Assembly (NCBI RefSeq): GCF_006716095.1 | Contig: NZ_VFOK01000001.1 | Location: 496,001-560,000 of the forward strand | DNA length: 64,000 nt | Direction of reading: 5' to 3' | Origin: Barrientosiimonas humi | Lineage (GTDB): Bacteria > Actinomycetota > Actinomycetes > Actinomycetales > Dermatophilaceae | Shown here: piece after piece, positions 26,694 to 34,284 of the stretch | Layout of the letters: each line of letters opens with the position of its first letter | Numbering within the stretch: position 1 is the stretch's first letter | Translations under genes and position numbers: made by a program | The notes under the pieces: model-generated | What the model saw: only the letters and a program-made list of their open reading frames with translations | Told to the model about the DNA's origin: nothing | Databases searched by the model: none

Positions 26694-28805
26694 ATGAACG
26701 CCGACGAGGTTCTCGAGGGCCTGGACCCCGAGCAGCGCGCGGTCGCTGCCACCCCGCTCGGCCCGATGGTCGTGCTGGCCGGTGCCGGCACCGGCAAGAC
26801 CCGCGCGATCACCCACCGCATCGCCTACGGCGTGCACAGCGCCGCCTACCAGCCGCAGCGCGTGCTGGCCGTGACGTTCACCGCCCGCGCCGCCGGCGAG
26901 ATGCGCACCCGGCTGCGCTCGCTCGGGGTCCCGCAGGTGCAGGCCCGCACCTTCCACGCCGCGGCCCTGCGCCAGCTGCACTACTTCTGGCCGCGGGCGA
27001 TCGGCGGGGCCGCGCCCGAGGTGCTGCCGCACAAGGCGCCGGTGGTCGGGGAGGCGGCGTCGCGGCTGCGGCTGCAGCTCGACCGGGTCGTCATGCGCGA
27101 CCTCGCCTCCGAGATCGAGTGGTCGAAGGTGTCGATGCTGACCTCCGAGACCTACCCCGCGGCGGCCCGTCGCGCCGGCCGCAGCCCGGCCGAGCTCGAC
27201 CCGACGGCGATGGCCCGGCTCATCGAGCTCTACGAGGAGGTCAAGACCGAGCGCGGCGTCATCGACTTCGAGGACGTGCTGCTGCTGATGGTCGGGATCC
27301 TCGCCGAGCACCCCGAGATCGCGCGCGAGGTCCGCGCGCAGTACCGCCACTTCGTCGTGGACGAGTACCAGGACGTCAACACGCTGCAGCAGCACCTGCT
27401 CGACCAGTGGGTGGGGGAGCGCGACGACCTGTGCGTCGTCGGCGACCCGGCGCAGACGATCTACTCCTTCACCGGGGCCTCGCCGCGCCACCTGCTCGAC
27501 TTCGGCCAGCGGCACCCGTCGGCGCAGCAGGTGCGCCTGGTGCGCAACTACCGCTCCACCCCGCAGGTCATCGGCCTGGCCAACCTGGTGCTGGCCGGGT
27601 CGGGACGTGACGCGGTGCAGCTGCAGGCGCAGCGCGCGGGCGGCCCGGCGCCCGAGCTGACCGCCTACCCCGACGACCAGGCCGAGGCGCGCGGCGTCGC
27701 CTCCGAGCTGCGTCGGCTCGTCGACACGGGCGAGAGCCCCGCCGAGATGGCGATCCTGTTCCGCACCAACGGCCAGTCCGAGGCGCTGGAGGCCGCGCTC
27801 ACCGAGCTCGAGGTGCCCTACCTCGTGCGCGGGGGCGAGCGGTTCTTCAACCGCGCCGAGGTGCGCAACGCCGTGCTGCTGCTGCGCGCGGCCGCCCGCA
27901 GCGACGACGGCAGCACCCCGCTCGGCGACCTGGTGCGCGACGTCATCACCGGGGCCGGTTGGTCGGTCGAACCCCCGGCGGGCGGGGCCCAGCGCGAGCG
28001 GTGGGAGTCGCTCAACGCGCTCGCCACCCTGGCCGACGACTTCGCGGCAGCCGGCGAGGACGTACGCCTGCCGCACCTGGTCGCCGAGCTCGACCGGCGC
28101 GCGGGGGAGCAGCACGCGCCGACCGTGCAGGGCGTCACGCTCGCCTCGCTGCACGCGGCCAAGGGTCTGGAGTGGGACACCGTCTTCGTCGTGGGCGCCT
28201 CCGACGGGTTGCTGCCGATCTCGATGGCCACCGGCCCGCAGGAGATCGAGGAGGAGCGACGCCTGCTCTACGTCGGCATCACCCGGGCGCGCCGGCGGCT
28301 GGGGCTCTCGTTCGCCGCGGCCCGGTCGCCCGGTGGCCGCGCGACCCGCCGCCCGTCGCGGTTCCTCGACGGCGCGGCGAGCGTGCTGGGCGAGCAGGCG
28401 CGCTCGCGCCCCAAGGCCAAGCCGGTGCGCGAGCGGCGGGTGGCCCGGGCGTCCAAGTGCGCCGGCTGCGGCCGCGACCTGACCACTGCTGCCGAGCGCA
28501 AGGTGGGCCGGTGCGCCGACTGCCCACCGACGTACGACGTCGCGCAGTTCGAGGCGCTGAAGGCCTGGCGGCTGGCGGTGGCCAGGGCGACCAGCGTGCC
28601 TGCGTTCGTCGTGTTCACCGACGCGACGCTGACCGCGATCGCCGAGAAGCGCCCCGCCAGCGAGGCGCAGCTGCGGCAGATCGCGGGGGTCGGGACGACC
28701 AAGCTGGAGCGCTACGGCGCCGGCGTGCTGGCCGTGATGGCTGGAGGCGACCCCGAGCAGGAGGCCGAAAAGTGTTGTGCCGCAATGGGATCCGCGGACG
28801 ACTGA
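26694..28805 (+). CDS. uvrD2: UvrD2-type DNA helicase with tetracysteine and HRDC domains
   Basis: 703-aa SF1A helicase. Motifs: GAGTGKTRA (30-38), TFTARAAGEM, FVVDEYQDVN, GDPAQTIYSFTGA, LVRNYRST, SLHAAKGLEWD and VGITRARRRLG. After the motor comes the four-Cys element typical of mycobacterial UvrD2 (CAGCGRDL near 584, then CADC near 603). An HRDC domain follows to residue about 690 (LKAWRLAVARATSVPAFVVF, then AGVGTTKLERYG). UvrD2 is essential in M. tuberculosis and acts in DNA repair. ATG at 26694; GAGACT 7 nt upstream may be a weak leaderless -10. Confidence 0.92.
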   Translation: MNADEVLEGLDPEQRAVAATPLGPMVVLAGAGTGKTRAITHRIAYGVHSAAYQPQRVLAVTFTARAAGEMRTRLRSLGVPQVQARTFHAAALRQLHYFWPRAIGGAAPEVLPHKAPVVGEAASRLRLQLDRVVMRDLASEIEWSKVSMLTSETYPAAARRAGRSPAELDPTAMARLIELYEEVKTERGVIDFEDVLLLMVGILAEHPEIAREVRAQYRHFVVDEYQDVNTLQQHLLDQWVGERDDLCVVGDPAQTIYSFTGASPRHLLDFGQRHPSAQQVRLVRNYRSTPQVIGLANLVLAGSGRDAVQLQAQRAGGPAPELTAYPDDQAEARGVASELRRLVDTGESPAEMAILFRTNGQSEALEAALTELEVPYLVRGGERFFNRAEVRNAVLLLRAAARSDDGSTPLGDLVRDVITGAGWSVEPPAGGAQRERWESLNALATLADDFAAAGEDVRLPHLVAELDRRAGEQHAPTVQGVTLASLHAAKGLEWDTVFVVGASDGLLPISMATGPQEIEEERRLLYVGITRARRRLGLSFAAARSPGGRATRRPSRFLDGAASVLGEQARSRPKAKPVRERRVARASKCAGCGRDLTTAAERKVGRCADCPPTYDVAQFEALKAWRLAVARATSVPAFVVFTDATLTAIAEKRPASEAQLRQIAGVGTTKLERYGAGVLAVMAGGDPEQEAEKCCAAMGSADD

Positions 28806-28837
28806 TCGGCTGTCTCACGATGTGGGACGTTAGACGG

Positions 28838-28876
28838 AAAATCAAGTTGCCGCGCGTTATCGGGCGGCCATAGCCT
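28838..28876 (+). promoter_or_regulatory. whiB7 promoter with A/T block upstream of the -35
   Basis: TTGCCG (28847-28852) and TAGCCT (28871-28876) are separated by 18 nt. AAAAT (28838-28842) lies 4 nt before the -35. WhiB7-controlled promoters are known to have an A/T-rich block just upstream of the -35, read by the WhiB7 AT-hook, so this fits autoregulation. Transcription would start near 28883, giving a leader of about 490 nt. Confidence 0.6.
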
Positions 28877-28945
28877 TTCGATCGTTCAGCCCACCGGCCT
28901 CGGCGGCCGGGTCGGGGACATCGAGACGAGAGGAGGGTTGGCCAG

Positions 28946-29236
28946 ATGGACAACGCGATCACCATGACGAAGCAGCTGCCGCACGGCATCGCCGCGGCGT
29001 CTCTGCGTGCTGCCCAGCCGATCCTCCGTGATCTCCCGCTGGCGGCCCAGGGGACCCGTGTGTCCGCCTGCGGCGCCATCGGTGTCGCGCAGCGCGGCGG
29101 TGTCTTCATGGGCGGTTACGACGCCCTGATCGAGGGCTCCGTGCGTCCCAAGGGCGACGACGCCGCCTTCGTCAGCACCATCCCGACCTTTGCCGACCGT
29201 GTCGGCCGTTCCGCTCCCAGGAGAGCACCGGTCTAG
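28946..29236 (+). CDS. Leader ORF (uORF) of whiB7, 96 codons
   Basis: 96-aa ORF with an excellent AGGAGGG ribosome site (28931-28937) 8 nt before the ATG. It lies wholly in the presumed whiB7 leader. Composition is not obviously that of a known domain (MDNAITMTKQLPHGIAAASL at the start; FVSTIPTFADRVG near the end). Most codons are those favoured in highly expressed genes (GGT, CGT, GTC), but near the end come tandem AGG-AGA arginine codons (29219-29224), which are rare in high-GC genomes. Its stop (29234-29236) is 18 nt before an intrinsic terminator. I infer a translated attenuation sensor; a stable protein product is possible too. Confidence 0.6.
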   Translation: MDNAITMTKQLPHGIAAASLRAAQPILRDLPLAAQGTRVSACGAIGVAQRGGVFMGGYDALIEGSVRPKGDDAAFVSTIPTFADRVGRSAPRRAPV

Positions 29237-29253
29237 CCAGACCGACCTCCTCC

Positions 29254-29290
29254 AGGCCGCGGAACCCGACACAGGGTCCGCGGCCTTTCT
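29254..29290 (+). terminator. Intrinsic terminator (attenuator) in the whiB7 leader
   Basis: Stem of 10 bp (29254-29263 with 29277-29286), a short inner CCC/GGG stem, and TTTCT at the end of the 3' arm and beyond (29286-29290). It lies 86 nt before the whiB7 start and 18 nt after the leader ORF stop. The T-rich tail is unusual for this window and supports a real Rho-independent terminator that must be read through for whiB7 expression. Confidence 0.75.
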
Positions 29291-29376
29291 CGTGTCGCGG
29301 GGCCAGAGCAGAAAGCCAGCAGATGCCGACCAGCACGCCAGCCGCTCACCAGCACACGACCATGAAGGAGGAGACC

Positions 29377-29664
29377 ATGCCGCTCACCGACCTGATCGAC
29401 CAAGCGGTCGACGCCGTCGGCCTCGGCGCCGAGCTGCCCTGCCGGGTCAACGACCCGGAGCTGTGGTTCGCCGAGCGCCCCGAGGACGTCGAGTTCGCCA
29501 AGGCGCTGTGCGCCGCGTGCCCGCTCCAGCAGGCCTGCCTCGACGGCGCCAAGGACCGCCGCGAGCCCTGGGGAGTGTGGGGCGGTCAGCTCTTCCAGCA
29601 GGGCGTCGTCATCCCGCGCAAGCGGCCGCGTGGCCGCCCGCGCAAGCACCCGGTGGCCGCGTGA
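29377..29664 (+). CDS. whiB7: WhiB7 transcriptional regulator
   Basis: 95-aa Fe-S WhiB protein. Cluster ligands are C22, C45, C48 and C54. The G-V-W-G-G turn (EPWGVWGGQLF) precedes a C-terminal AT-hook (RGRPRKHP), the mark that separates WhiB7 from other Wbl proteins. It acts with the primary sigma factor to turn on intrinsic antibiotic resistance and redox genes. ATG 29377 has AAGGAGG 5 nt upstream; the frame extends 18 codons but without a better site. It follows uvrD2, as in mycobacteria. Expression is probably controlled by autoregulation and leader attenuation. Confidence 0.93.
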   Translation: MPLTDLIDQAVDAVGLGAELPCRVNDPELWFAERPEDVEFAKALCAACPLQQACLDGAKDRREPWGVWGGQLFQQGVVIPRKRPRGRPRKHPVAA

Positions 29665-29708
29665 CGTGCGCCGCCACCACTTCGCACCGAGACTTCAGGA
29701 GCACCACG

Positions 29709-29840
29709 ATGTACCAGCTCATGCAGCAGCAGCTGGCGCAGCAACGCTGTCGCCAGCACGAACCAGTCGGCGTCCGACGGCGGTCACTCCAGGTGGCCCT
29801 GAGCGGTCGTCGCCAGGAGCGTCGTCGCCTCGAATCCTGA
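29709..29840 (+). CDS. Small Gln/Arg-rich protein downstream of whiB7
   Basis: 43-aa ORF (MYQLMQQQLAQQR, then an Arg-rich C-terminal half) with AGGAG 7 nt before the ATG, 45 bp after whiB7 and before a terminator. The basic content suggests nucleic-acid contact or a membrane-surface peptide, but nothing identifies it. The good ribosome site and position in the same transcript support expression. It is too short to separate from chance with certainty. Confidence 0.45.
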   Translation: MYQLMQQQLAQQRCRQHEPVGVRRRSLQVALSGRRQERRRLES

Positions 29841-29871
29841 GCGATGACAACGAGTTCCGCACTACGGGCAG

Positions 29872-29904
29872 CGCCCCGGTCGTCCCCGGCCGGGGCGTTG
29901 TTCT
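29872..29904. terminator. Terminator between whiB7 unit and APC permease gene
   Basis: CGCCCCGG (29872-29879) pairs perfectly with 29890-29897, followed by TTGTTCT. It closes the whiB7 transcript and lies between convergent genes. Confidence 0.65.
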
Positions 29905-29966
29905 GTCCGCCCGTCCCCGGGCTCTGCCCCGGCCTCCCGCCCTTGCCCCCGCCACTGGGGAGGGGT

Positions 29967-31211
29967 TCAGCGGCGCAGGAGCGAGCGGCCCAGTACGCCC
30001 AGCGCCAGCACGGCGCACCCGGCCAGCACCGAGGTGAGCGGCAGCGAGAACGCCAGCACCAGGCAGCCCAGCAGCCCGACCACCTGCACCGCGCGCGGCC
30101 AGCGGCGCTCCTCGGCCGGCTGGCGCCAGGCCGAGGCGTTGGCGACGGAGTAGTAGACCAGCACCCCGAACGAGGAGAAGCCGATCACCCCGCGCAGGTC
30201 GGTCGTGAGCACGAGCACCACGAGCACGGCGCCGATGACCAGCTGCGCGTGGTGCGGGACCCGGTGCTGCTCGTCGACCGCGGCGAACCAGCCCGGCAGG
30301 TCGCGCTCGCGGGCCATGGCGAGGGCCGTGCGGGAGACGCCCGCGAGCAGCGCGAGCAGCGCACCCAGCGCCGCGGCGGCGGCCCCGACGCGCACGACCG
30401 GGGTGGCCCAGCCGGCGCCGGCCGCGGCGACGGCCTCGGCCACCGGCGCGCTCACCCGGGGCAACCGGTCGCCGAGGAGAGCGACCAGGGTGGCGCCGAC
30501 CGCGACGTACAGCACGATGGCGGTGGTGAGGGCGACGAGCACCGCGCGCCCGATCATCTGGGGGCGGCGCACCTCCTCGGCCAACGTCGCGATGCGGGCG
30601 TAGCCGGCGAACGCGAAGAAGAGCAGACCGGCGGCCATCAGCACGCCGCGCAGGTCGCCCGAGGGCAGCGGCGTCACCGCGGGGCGGTCACCCGCGAGCC
30701 CGGCCCACCCCACGACGAGCACCAGCACCAGCGTGACGAGCGACATGACCAGCAGCACCGAGGCGACGCGGGCCGTGCGGGTGACGCCGCGCAGGTTGGC
30801 GACGGTCAGCGCGACCACCGCGGCCACCGCCACGAGCCGAGCCCACCAACCTCCGGCGGGGACGGCGTACGACGCGAAGGTCAGGGCCATGGCGGCGCAC
30901 GAGGCGGTCTTGCCGACCACGAACCCCCAGCCGGCGAGGAAGCCCCAGGTCGGGCCGAGCATGCGCCGGCCGAAGACGTACGCCCCGCCGCTGGTCGGGA
31001 AGGCGATGGCCAGCTGGGCGGTGCTGGTGGCGTTGCACAGCGCGACGAGCGCCGCGAGGGCGAGGGCGGCGAACAGCCACGAGCCGGCTTCCGCGGCGGC
31101 CGGGGCGAAGACGACGAAGACGCCGGCGCCGATCATGGCGCTCAGGCCGACGACGACGGCATCGGTGGTGGTGAGGCGGCGGGCGAGCTCCGGCTGGGGC
31201 GCAGCGGTCAC
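29967..31211 (-). CDS. APC family amino acid permease
   Basis: 414-aa membrane protein of the amino acid-polyamine-cation superfamily, about 12 helices. The first helix carries the substrate-binding GLSAMIGAGVFVVFAPAA motif (Gly-rich unwound segment). FPTSGGAYVFGRRMLGP matches the second conserved block. It is somewhat shorter than many APC carriers because loops are compact. TACGCT (31223-31218) lies 6 nt before the GTG on the minus strand, so the mRNA may be leaderless. It is 18 bp downstream of the ABC1 kinase gene, on the same strand. Substrate not predictable. Confidence 0.85.
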   Translation of the reverse strand: MTAAPQPELARRLTTTDAVVVGLSAMIGAGVFVVFAPAAAEAGSWLFAALALAALVALCNATSTAQLAIAFPTSGGAYVFGRRMLGPTWGFLAGWGFVVGKTASCAAMALTFASYAVPAGGWWARLVAVAAVVALTVANLRGVTRTARVASVLLVMSLVTLVLVLVVGWAGLAGDRPAVTPLPSGDLRGVLMAAGLLFFAFAGYARIATLAEEVRRPQMIGRAVLVALTTAIVLYVAVGATLVALLGDRLPRVSAPVAEAVAAAGAGWATPVVRVGAAAAALGALLALLAGVSRTALAMARERDLPGWFAAVDEQHRVPHHAQLVIGAVLVVLVLTTDLRGVIGFSSFGVLVYYSVANASAWRQPAEERRWPRAVQVVGLLGCLVLAFSLPLTSVLAGCAVLALGVLGRSLLRR

Positions 31212-31229
31212 GGCGCCAGCGTATGGGGG

Positions 31230-32552
31230 TCAGCCCACCTGCGGCAGCCGCGCCCCGGGGACGTACTCGTCGACGATCCCGCGCACCGGCACCGTGCCGC
31301 CGATCTGGCACAGCACCGCCAGCGCGCCCATCCACGCGCGGTGGATCAGCAGGTACTGCGGGGGCATGTTGAGCCGGAAGCCGACGGTGAACTCCGAGCT
31401 GCGCGGGTCGTTGAGGTAGGCGAAGATCCCGCGCAGCCAGTCGCGGGTGAAGTGGAAGGTGTCGCTGCGCAGCGGGTCGAGGAACGCGTCGAGGTACGTC
31501 AGCAGCGACTCGGCGTCGACGGTGATGCTGGAGCGCACGAAGCCTTCGTCGCGCAGCACCTCGAGCAGGTCCTCGGCGCGGTCGGCCAGCGCGAGCGTGA
31601 GCATGGCGCCGAGCGCGGGCGGCAGACCGTCGGGGAGGCGGCTGACCGCGCCCAGGTCGAGCACGCCCATCCGGCCGTCGGGGAGCATCCGGAAGTTGCC
31701 GGGGTGGGGGTCGGCGTGCAGCAGGCCGGTGCGCTGCGGCGCGCTGATGATGAACTCCAGGTAGCGCTCGGCCGCGGCGTCGCGCTCGTCGGGCGTGCCC
31801 TCGCGGATGATGTCGGCGAGCGGCCGGCCCTCGATCCACTCCGAGACGATGACCTGCTCGGAGACCTCGAGCACCTCGGGCACGCAGATGGCGGGGTCGC
31901 CGGCGTAGGCCTCGGCCATCTGGCCCTGGGAGTAGGCCTCGAGCTGGTAGTCCAGCTCCTCGGCCATCCGTCCGCGCAGCTCCTCCAGGACCGGCTGCAG
32001 GTCGAGCCCGGGCACCCATCCGGCGCTGACCCGCGCGACACGGGTGACCTGGGTGAGGTCGGACATGAGCGCCTCGGCTGCCCCGGGGTACTGCACCTTG
32101 ACGGCGACCTCGCGCCCGTCGTGCCAGACCGCGCGGTGCACCTGCCCGATCGAGGCGGCCGCGGCCGGTACGTCGTCGAAGCGCTCGAACAGGTCACGCC
32201 AGTCGTCGCCGAGCTCGGCGGCCAGGACCGCGTGCACGGTGCGGGCCGGCAGCGGCGGCGCGGCCTCCTGCATCTTGGTGAGCGTCGCGCGGTAGGGCGC
32301 GGCCATGTCCTCGGGGATGGCCGACTCGAACATCGACAGCGTCTGCCCGAACTTCAGCGCTCCGCCCTTGAGCCCGCCCAGCACCTCGAAGACCTGCGCG
32401 GCGGTGCGCGCCTGCATCTCGCGGGAGACGGCCTCGGCGGGCTGGCCGCCGACCCGCTTGCCGAACCCGATCGCGGCGCGCCCGGCCATGCCGAGGGGGA
32501 TCGTCGCGAGTCGCGCGGAGCGCGCGACGGCCTTGCGGGGCAGCTCGGTCAT
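31230..32552 (-). CDS. ABC1/ADCK (UbiB-like) atypical kinase
   Basis: 440-aa ABC1-family protein. Visible marks are the KxGQ-type motif (GGALKFGQTLSMF), the A-rich nucleotide loop with SIGQVHRAVWHDG, lysine in EVAVKVQYPG, EELDYQLEA, HADPHPGNF and the DLGAV metal motif. The family acts as an ATPase or kinase linked to quinone and lipid processes; the M. tuberculosis counterpart beside whiB7 (Rv3197) has been linked to intrinsic macrolide tolerance (from memory). It starts at ATG 32552, overlapping the stop of the cyclodehydratase-like gene by 4 bp, so the two are coupled. Confidence 0.85.
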   Translation of the reverse strand: MTELPRKAVARSARLATIPLGMAGRAAIGFGKRVGGQPAEAVSREMQARTAAQVFEVLGGLKGGALKFGQTLSMFESAIPEDMAAPYRATLTKMQEAAPPLPARTVHAVLAAELGDDWRDLFERFDDVPAAAASIGQVHRAVWHDGREVAVKVQYPGAAEALMSDLTQVTRVARVSAGWVPGLDLQPVLEELRGRMAEELDYQLEAYSQGQMAEAYAGDPAICVPEVLEVSEQVIVSEWIEGRPLADIIREGTPDERDAAAERYLEFIISAPQRTGLLHADPHPGNFRMLPDGRMGVLDLGAVSRLPDGLPPALGAMLTLALADRAEDLLEVLRDEGFVRSSITVDAESLLTYLDAFLDPLRSDTFHFTRDWLRGIFAYLNDPRSSEFTVGFRLNMPPQYLLIHRAWMGALAVLCQIGGTVPVRGIVDEYVPGARLPQVG

Positions 32553-33358
32553 GGCGCCATTGTCACGCAGTCGCATCTCGGGTGCGGGACCCACTCGTGG
32601 TGTTGCACGACGGGATAGGGCAGTCGCGCGGTCAGCGACAGGCTCGGGGGCACCGGGATGCCGTGGGCCAGGCAGCGAACGAGCGTAGCGACCAGGCCGG
32701 TGACCAGGGCCGCGTGGGCGGGGTCGAGGTCGAGCTGGGCCGGGTCGCGCAGCCCGGTGTCGAGCCCGGCGAGCAGGTGGGCGCGGTGCGGGTCGCGGTC
32801 GAGCCGGTGCAGCTCGAGGCAGCGCGCGCACAACGGCCCGCGCGTCGGCAGCAGCGGCCCGACGACCGCCTGGTCGCCGCGCACCAGCACCGGCAGCACC
32901 GGAACCCGTTGCTCGCGCCAGCCGGCGCAGGCGTCGAGGTCGAGGGCCTCGCAGGTCACGTCGACGACGAGCCCCACCGGCCGCCCGTCGTCGGCCGGCG
33001 TGCCGGGCAGGACGACGTCGAGGGCGTAGTGGCGCAGCACCTCGCCGATGCTCGCCGGCAGCGTGCCGCGCCCCTCGACGAGGATCCGCTCCAGCACGGG
33101 GCGCGACAGCGTCGCGCGCTCGGCCGCCCGGGCGAGATGGTCGAGCAGGTCGGCGATCGGCGCCGGGGTCGACGGTCGCTCGGCGACCGCGTGCAGCTCG
33201 AGCGAGGACGAAGCACCCAGCGCCAGCAACGCCCTCGCCGGGTCGGGCTCCACGTCGTCGACGATCAGCGGCGCCCGGCGCGGGAGGCGCACGAGGAGGG
33301 AGTGCTCGCCGCGGCGGGTCGTGCGCAGGGGGACCACCGGCCGTGGGGTGTCGGTCAC
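32549..33358 (-). CDS. Cyclodehydratase-like (ocin-ThiF-like) protein, no partner peptide seen
   Basis: 269-aa protein resembling the leader-peptide-binding, ThiF-like component of azoline-forming TOMM systems. Recognisable parts are VVDVTCEALDLDACAGWREQ, VGPLLPTRGPLCARCLELHR and a C-terminal HHEWVPHPRCDCV. Cysteine pairs CARC and CDC could bind zinc. There is no adjacent YcaO enzyme, dehydrogenase or precursor peptide. It is coupled to the ABC1 kinase gene, an association also found in mycobacteria (Rv3196/Rv3197 by memory). Its function is therefore unlikely to be ordinary bacteriocin synthesis. ATG or GTG near 33358 starts 111 bp from the divergent phosphoesterase gene. Confidence 0.7.
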   Translation of the reverse strand: MTDTPRPVVPLRTTRRGEHSLLVRLPRRAPLIVDDVEPDPARALLALGASSSLELHAVAERPSTPAPIADLLDHLARAAERATLSRPVLERILVEGRGTLPASIGEVLRHYALDVVLPGTPADDGRPVGLVVDVTCEALDLDACAGWREQRVPVLPVLVRGDQAVVGPLLPTRGPLCARCLELHRLDRDPHRAHLLAGLDTGLRDPAQLDLDPAHAALVTGLVATLVRCLAHGIPVPPSLSLTARLPYPVVQHHEWVPHPRCDCVTMAP

Positions 33359-33469
33359 GGGACCTCCTGCGGTCGGGCGGCTCTGGCGTCGGATGGCTCA
33401 GCCTGGCACTACCCACCGACAGGGCCCGGAGGTTGTCCACAGGCTCCGTCGCCGCGGCATGCTGGTCTC

Positions 33470-34234
33470 GTGACGACCGTCGCCGTGCTGTCCGACATCC
33501 ACGGGGTGCGGCCCGCGCTCGAGGCAGTGCTGGCCGAGCCCGACGTCGTCGCGGCCGATCGCGTCGTGCTGACCGGCGACATCGTCTCCGGACCCCGGCC
33601 CGCGCAGGTGATGGAACGGCTGCTCGGATTGGGGGACAGGGCCGTCTGGGTGCGCGGCAACGCCGACCGCGAGGTCGTGGAGACGGTCGACGGAAAGCAC
33701 AGCCAACATGCCGAAACCGTCTGGGCTGCAAGGAGTCTGAGCGACAAGCACGTAGACGTCCTACGTCGGCTGCCGCATCCGCTGACGCTGCCGGTCGGCG
33801 GCTTCGGCGAGGTGATGTTCTGCCACGGGAGCCCGCGTGACGACGACGAGGTCGTCCTGGTCGACACCCGGGTGAGCCGGTGGCGGGAGGCGCTCGCGGA
33901 CGTACCCGACGACGTGCGCACCCTCGTCTGCGGGCATACGCACATGCCGTTCCAGCGCCTCGTGGCGGGGCGGCTGGTGGTGAACCCGGGCAGCGTGGGG
34001 ATGCCGTACGGCCGCGCCGGAGCGCACTGGGCCCTGCTCGACGGGCGCGCACCGGGTGGCGTGGTGCAGCTGCGCGTGAGCTCGTACGACATCCCCGCCG
34101 CGGTCGAGGAGGTCGCCGGGTGCGGCATGCCCGGTGCGCGCGAGTGGGCCGAGGAGTTCCTGACCGCCGCGAACAGCGACGTGGACGCGCTGACCGCCTT
34201 CGGGCCGCGCGACGGCAGGGCGGCTCACGGCTGA
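33470..34234 (+). CDS. Calcineurin-like metallophosphoesterase (YfcE-like)
   Basis: 254-aa cytoplasmic metallophosphoesterase. Ligand motifs run in order: SDIHG (8-12), TGDIVSGP, RGNADRE, FCHGSPRDDDE and VCGHTHMPF, then NPGSVGMPYG. This order is that of the YfcE/MJ0936 group, which acts on phosphodiesters in vitro. The GTG start is 6 nt after CATGCT, an imperfect leaderless -10. It diverges from the cyclodehydratase-like gene and is followed 50 bp later by the YgjP-type metallopeptidase. Natural substrate unknown. Confidence 0.85.
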   Translation: MTTVAVLSDIHGVRPALEAVLAEPDVVAADRVVLTGDIVSGPRPAQVMERLLGLGDRAVWVRGNADREVVETVDGKHSQHAETVWAARSLSDKHVDVLRRLPHPLTLPVGGFGEVMFCHGSPRDDDEVVLVDTRVSRWREALADVPDDVRTLVCGHTHMPFQRLVAGRLVVNPGSVGMPYGRAGAHWALLDGRAPGGVVQLRVSSYDIPAAVEEVAGCGMPGAREWAEEFLTAANSDVDALTAFGPRDGRAAHG

Positions 34235-34284
34235 CGTCCGCTCGACGGTGGGTGCTTGTCGGTGGGGCTGCCTACGGTGTCCGT

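Noticed and set aside
29323-29376. Longer WhiB7 start at 29323
   Set aside because: The added 18 residues lack family similarity; AAGGAGG at 29365-29371 fits ATG 29377 exactly.
32549-33358. TOMM bacteriocin cluster
   Set aside because: No YcaO, dehydrogenase, transporter or Cys/Ser/Thr-rich precursor nearby. The small ORF at 29709 is Gln/Arg-rich and not a plausible precursor.
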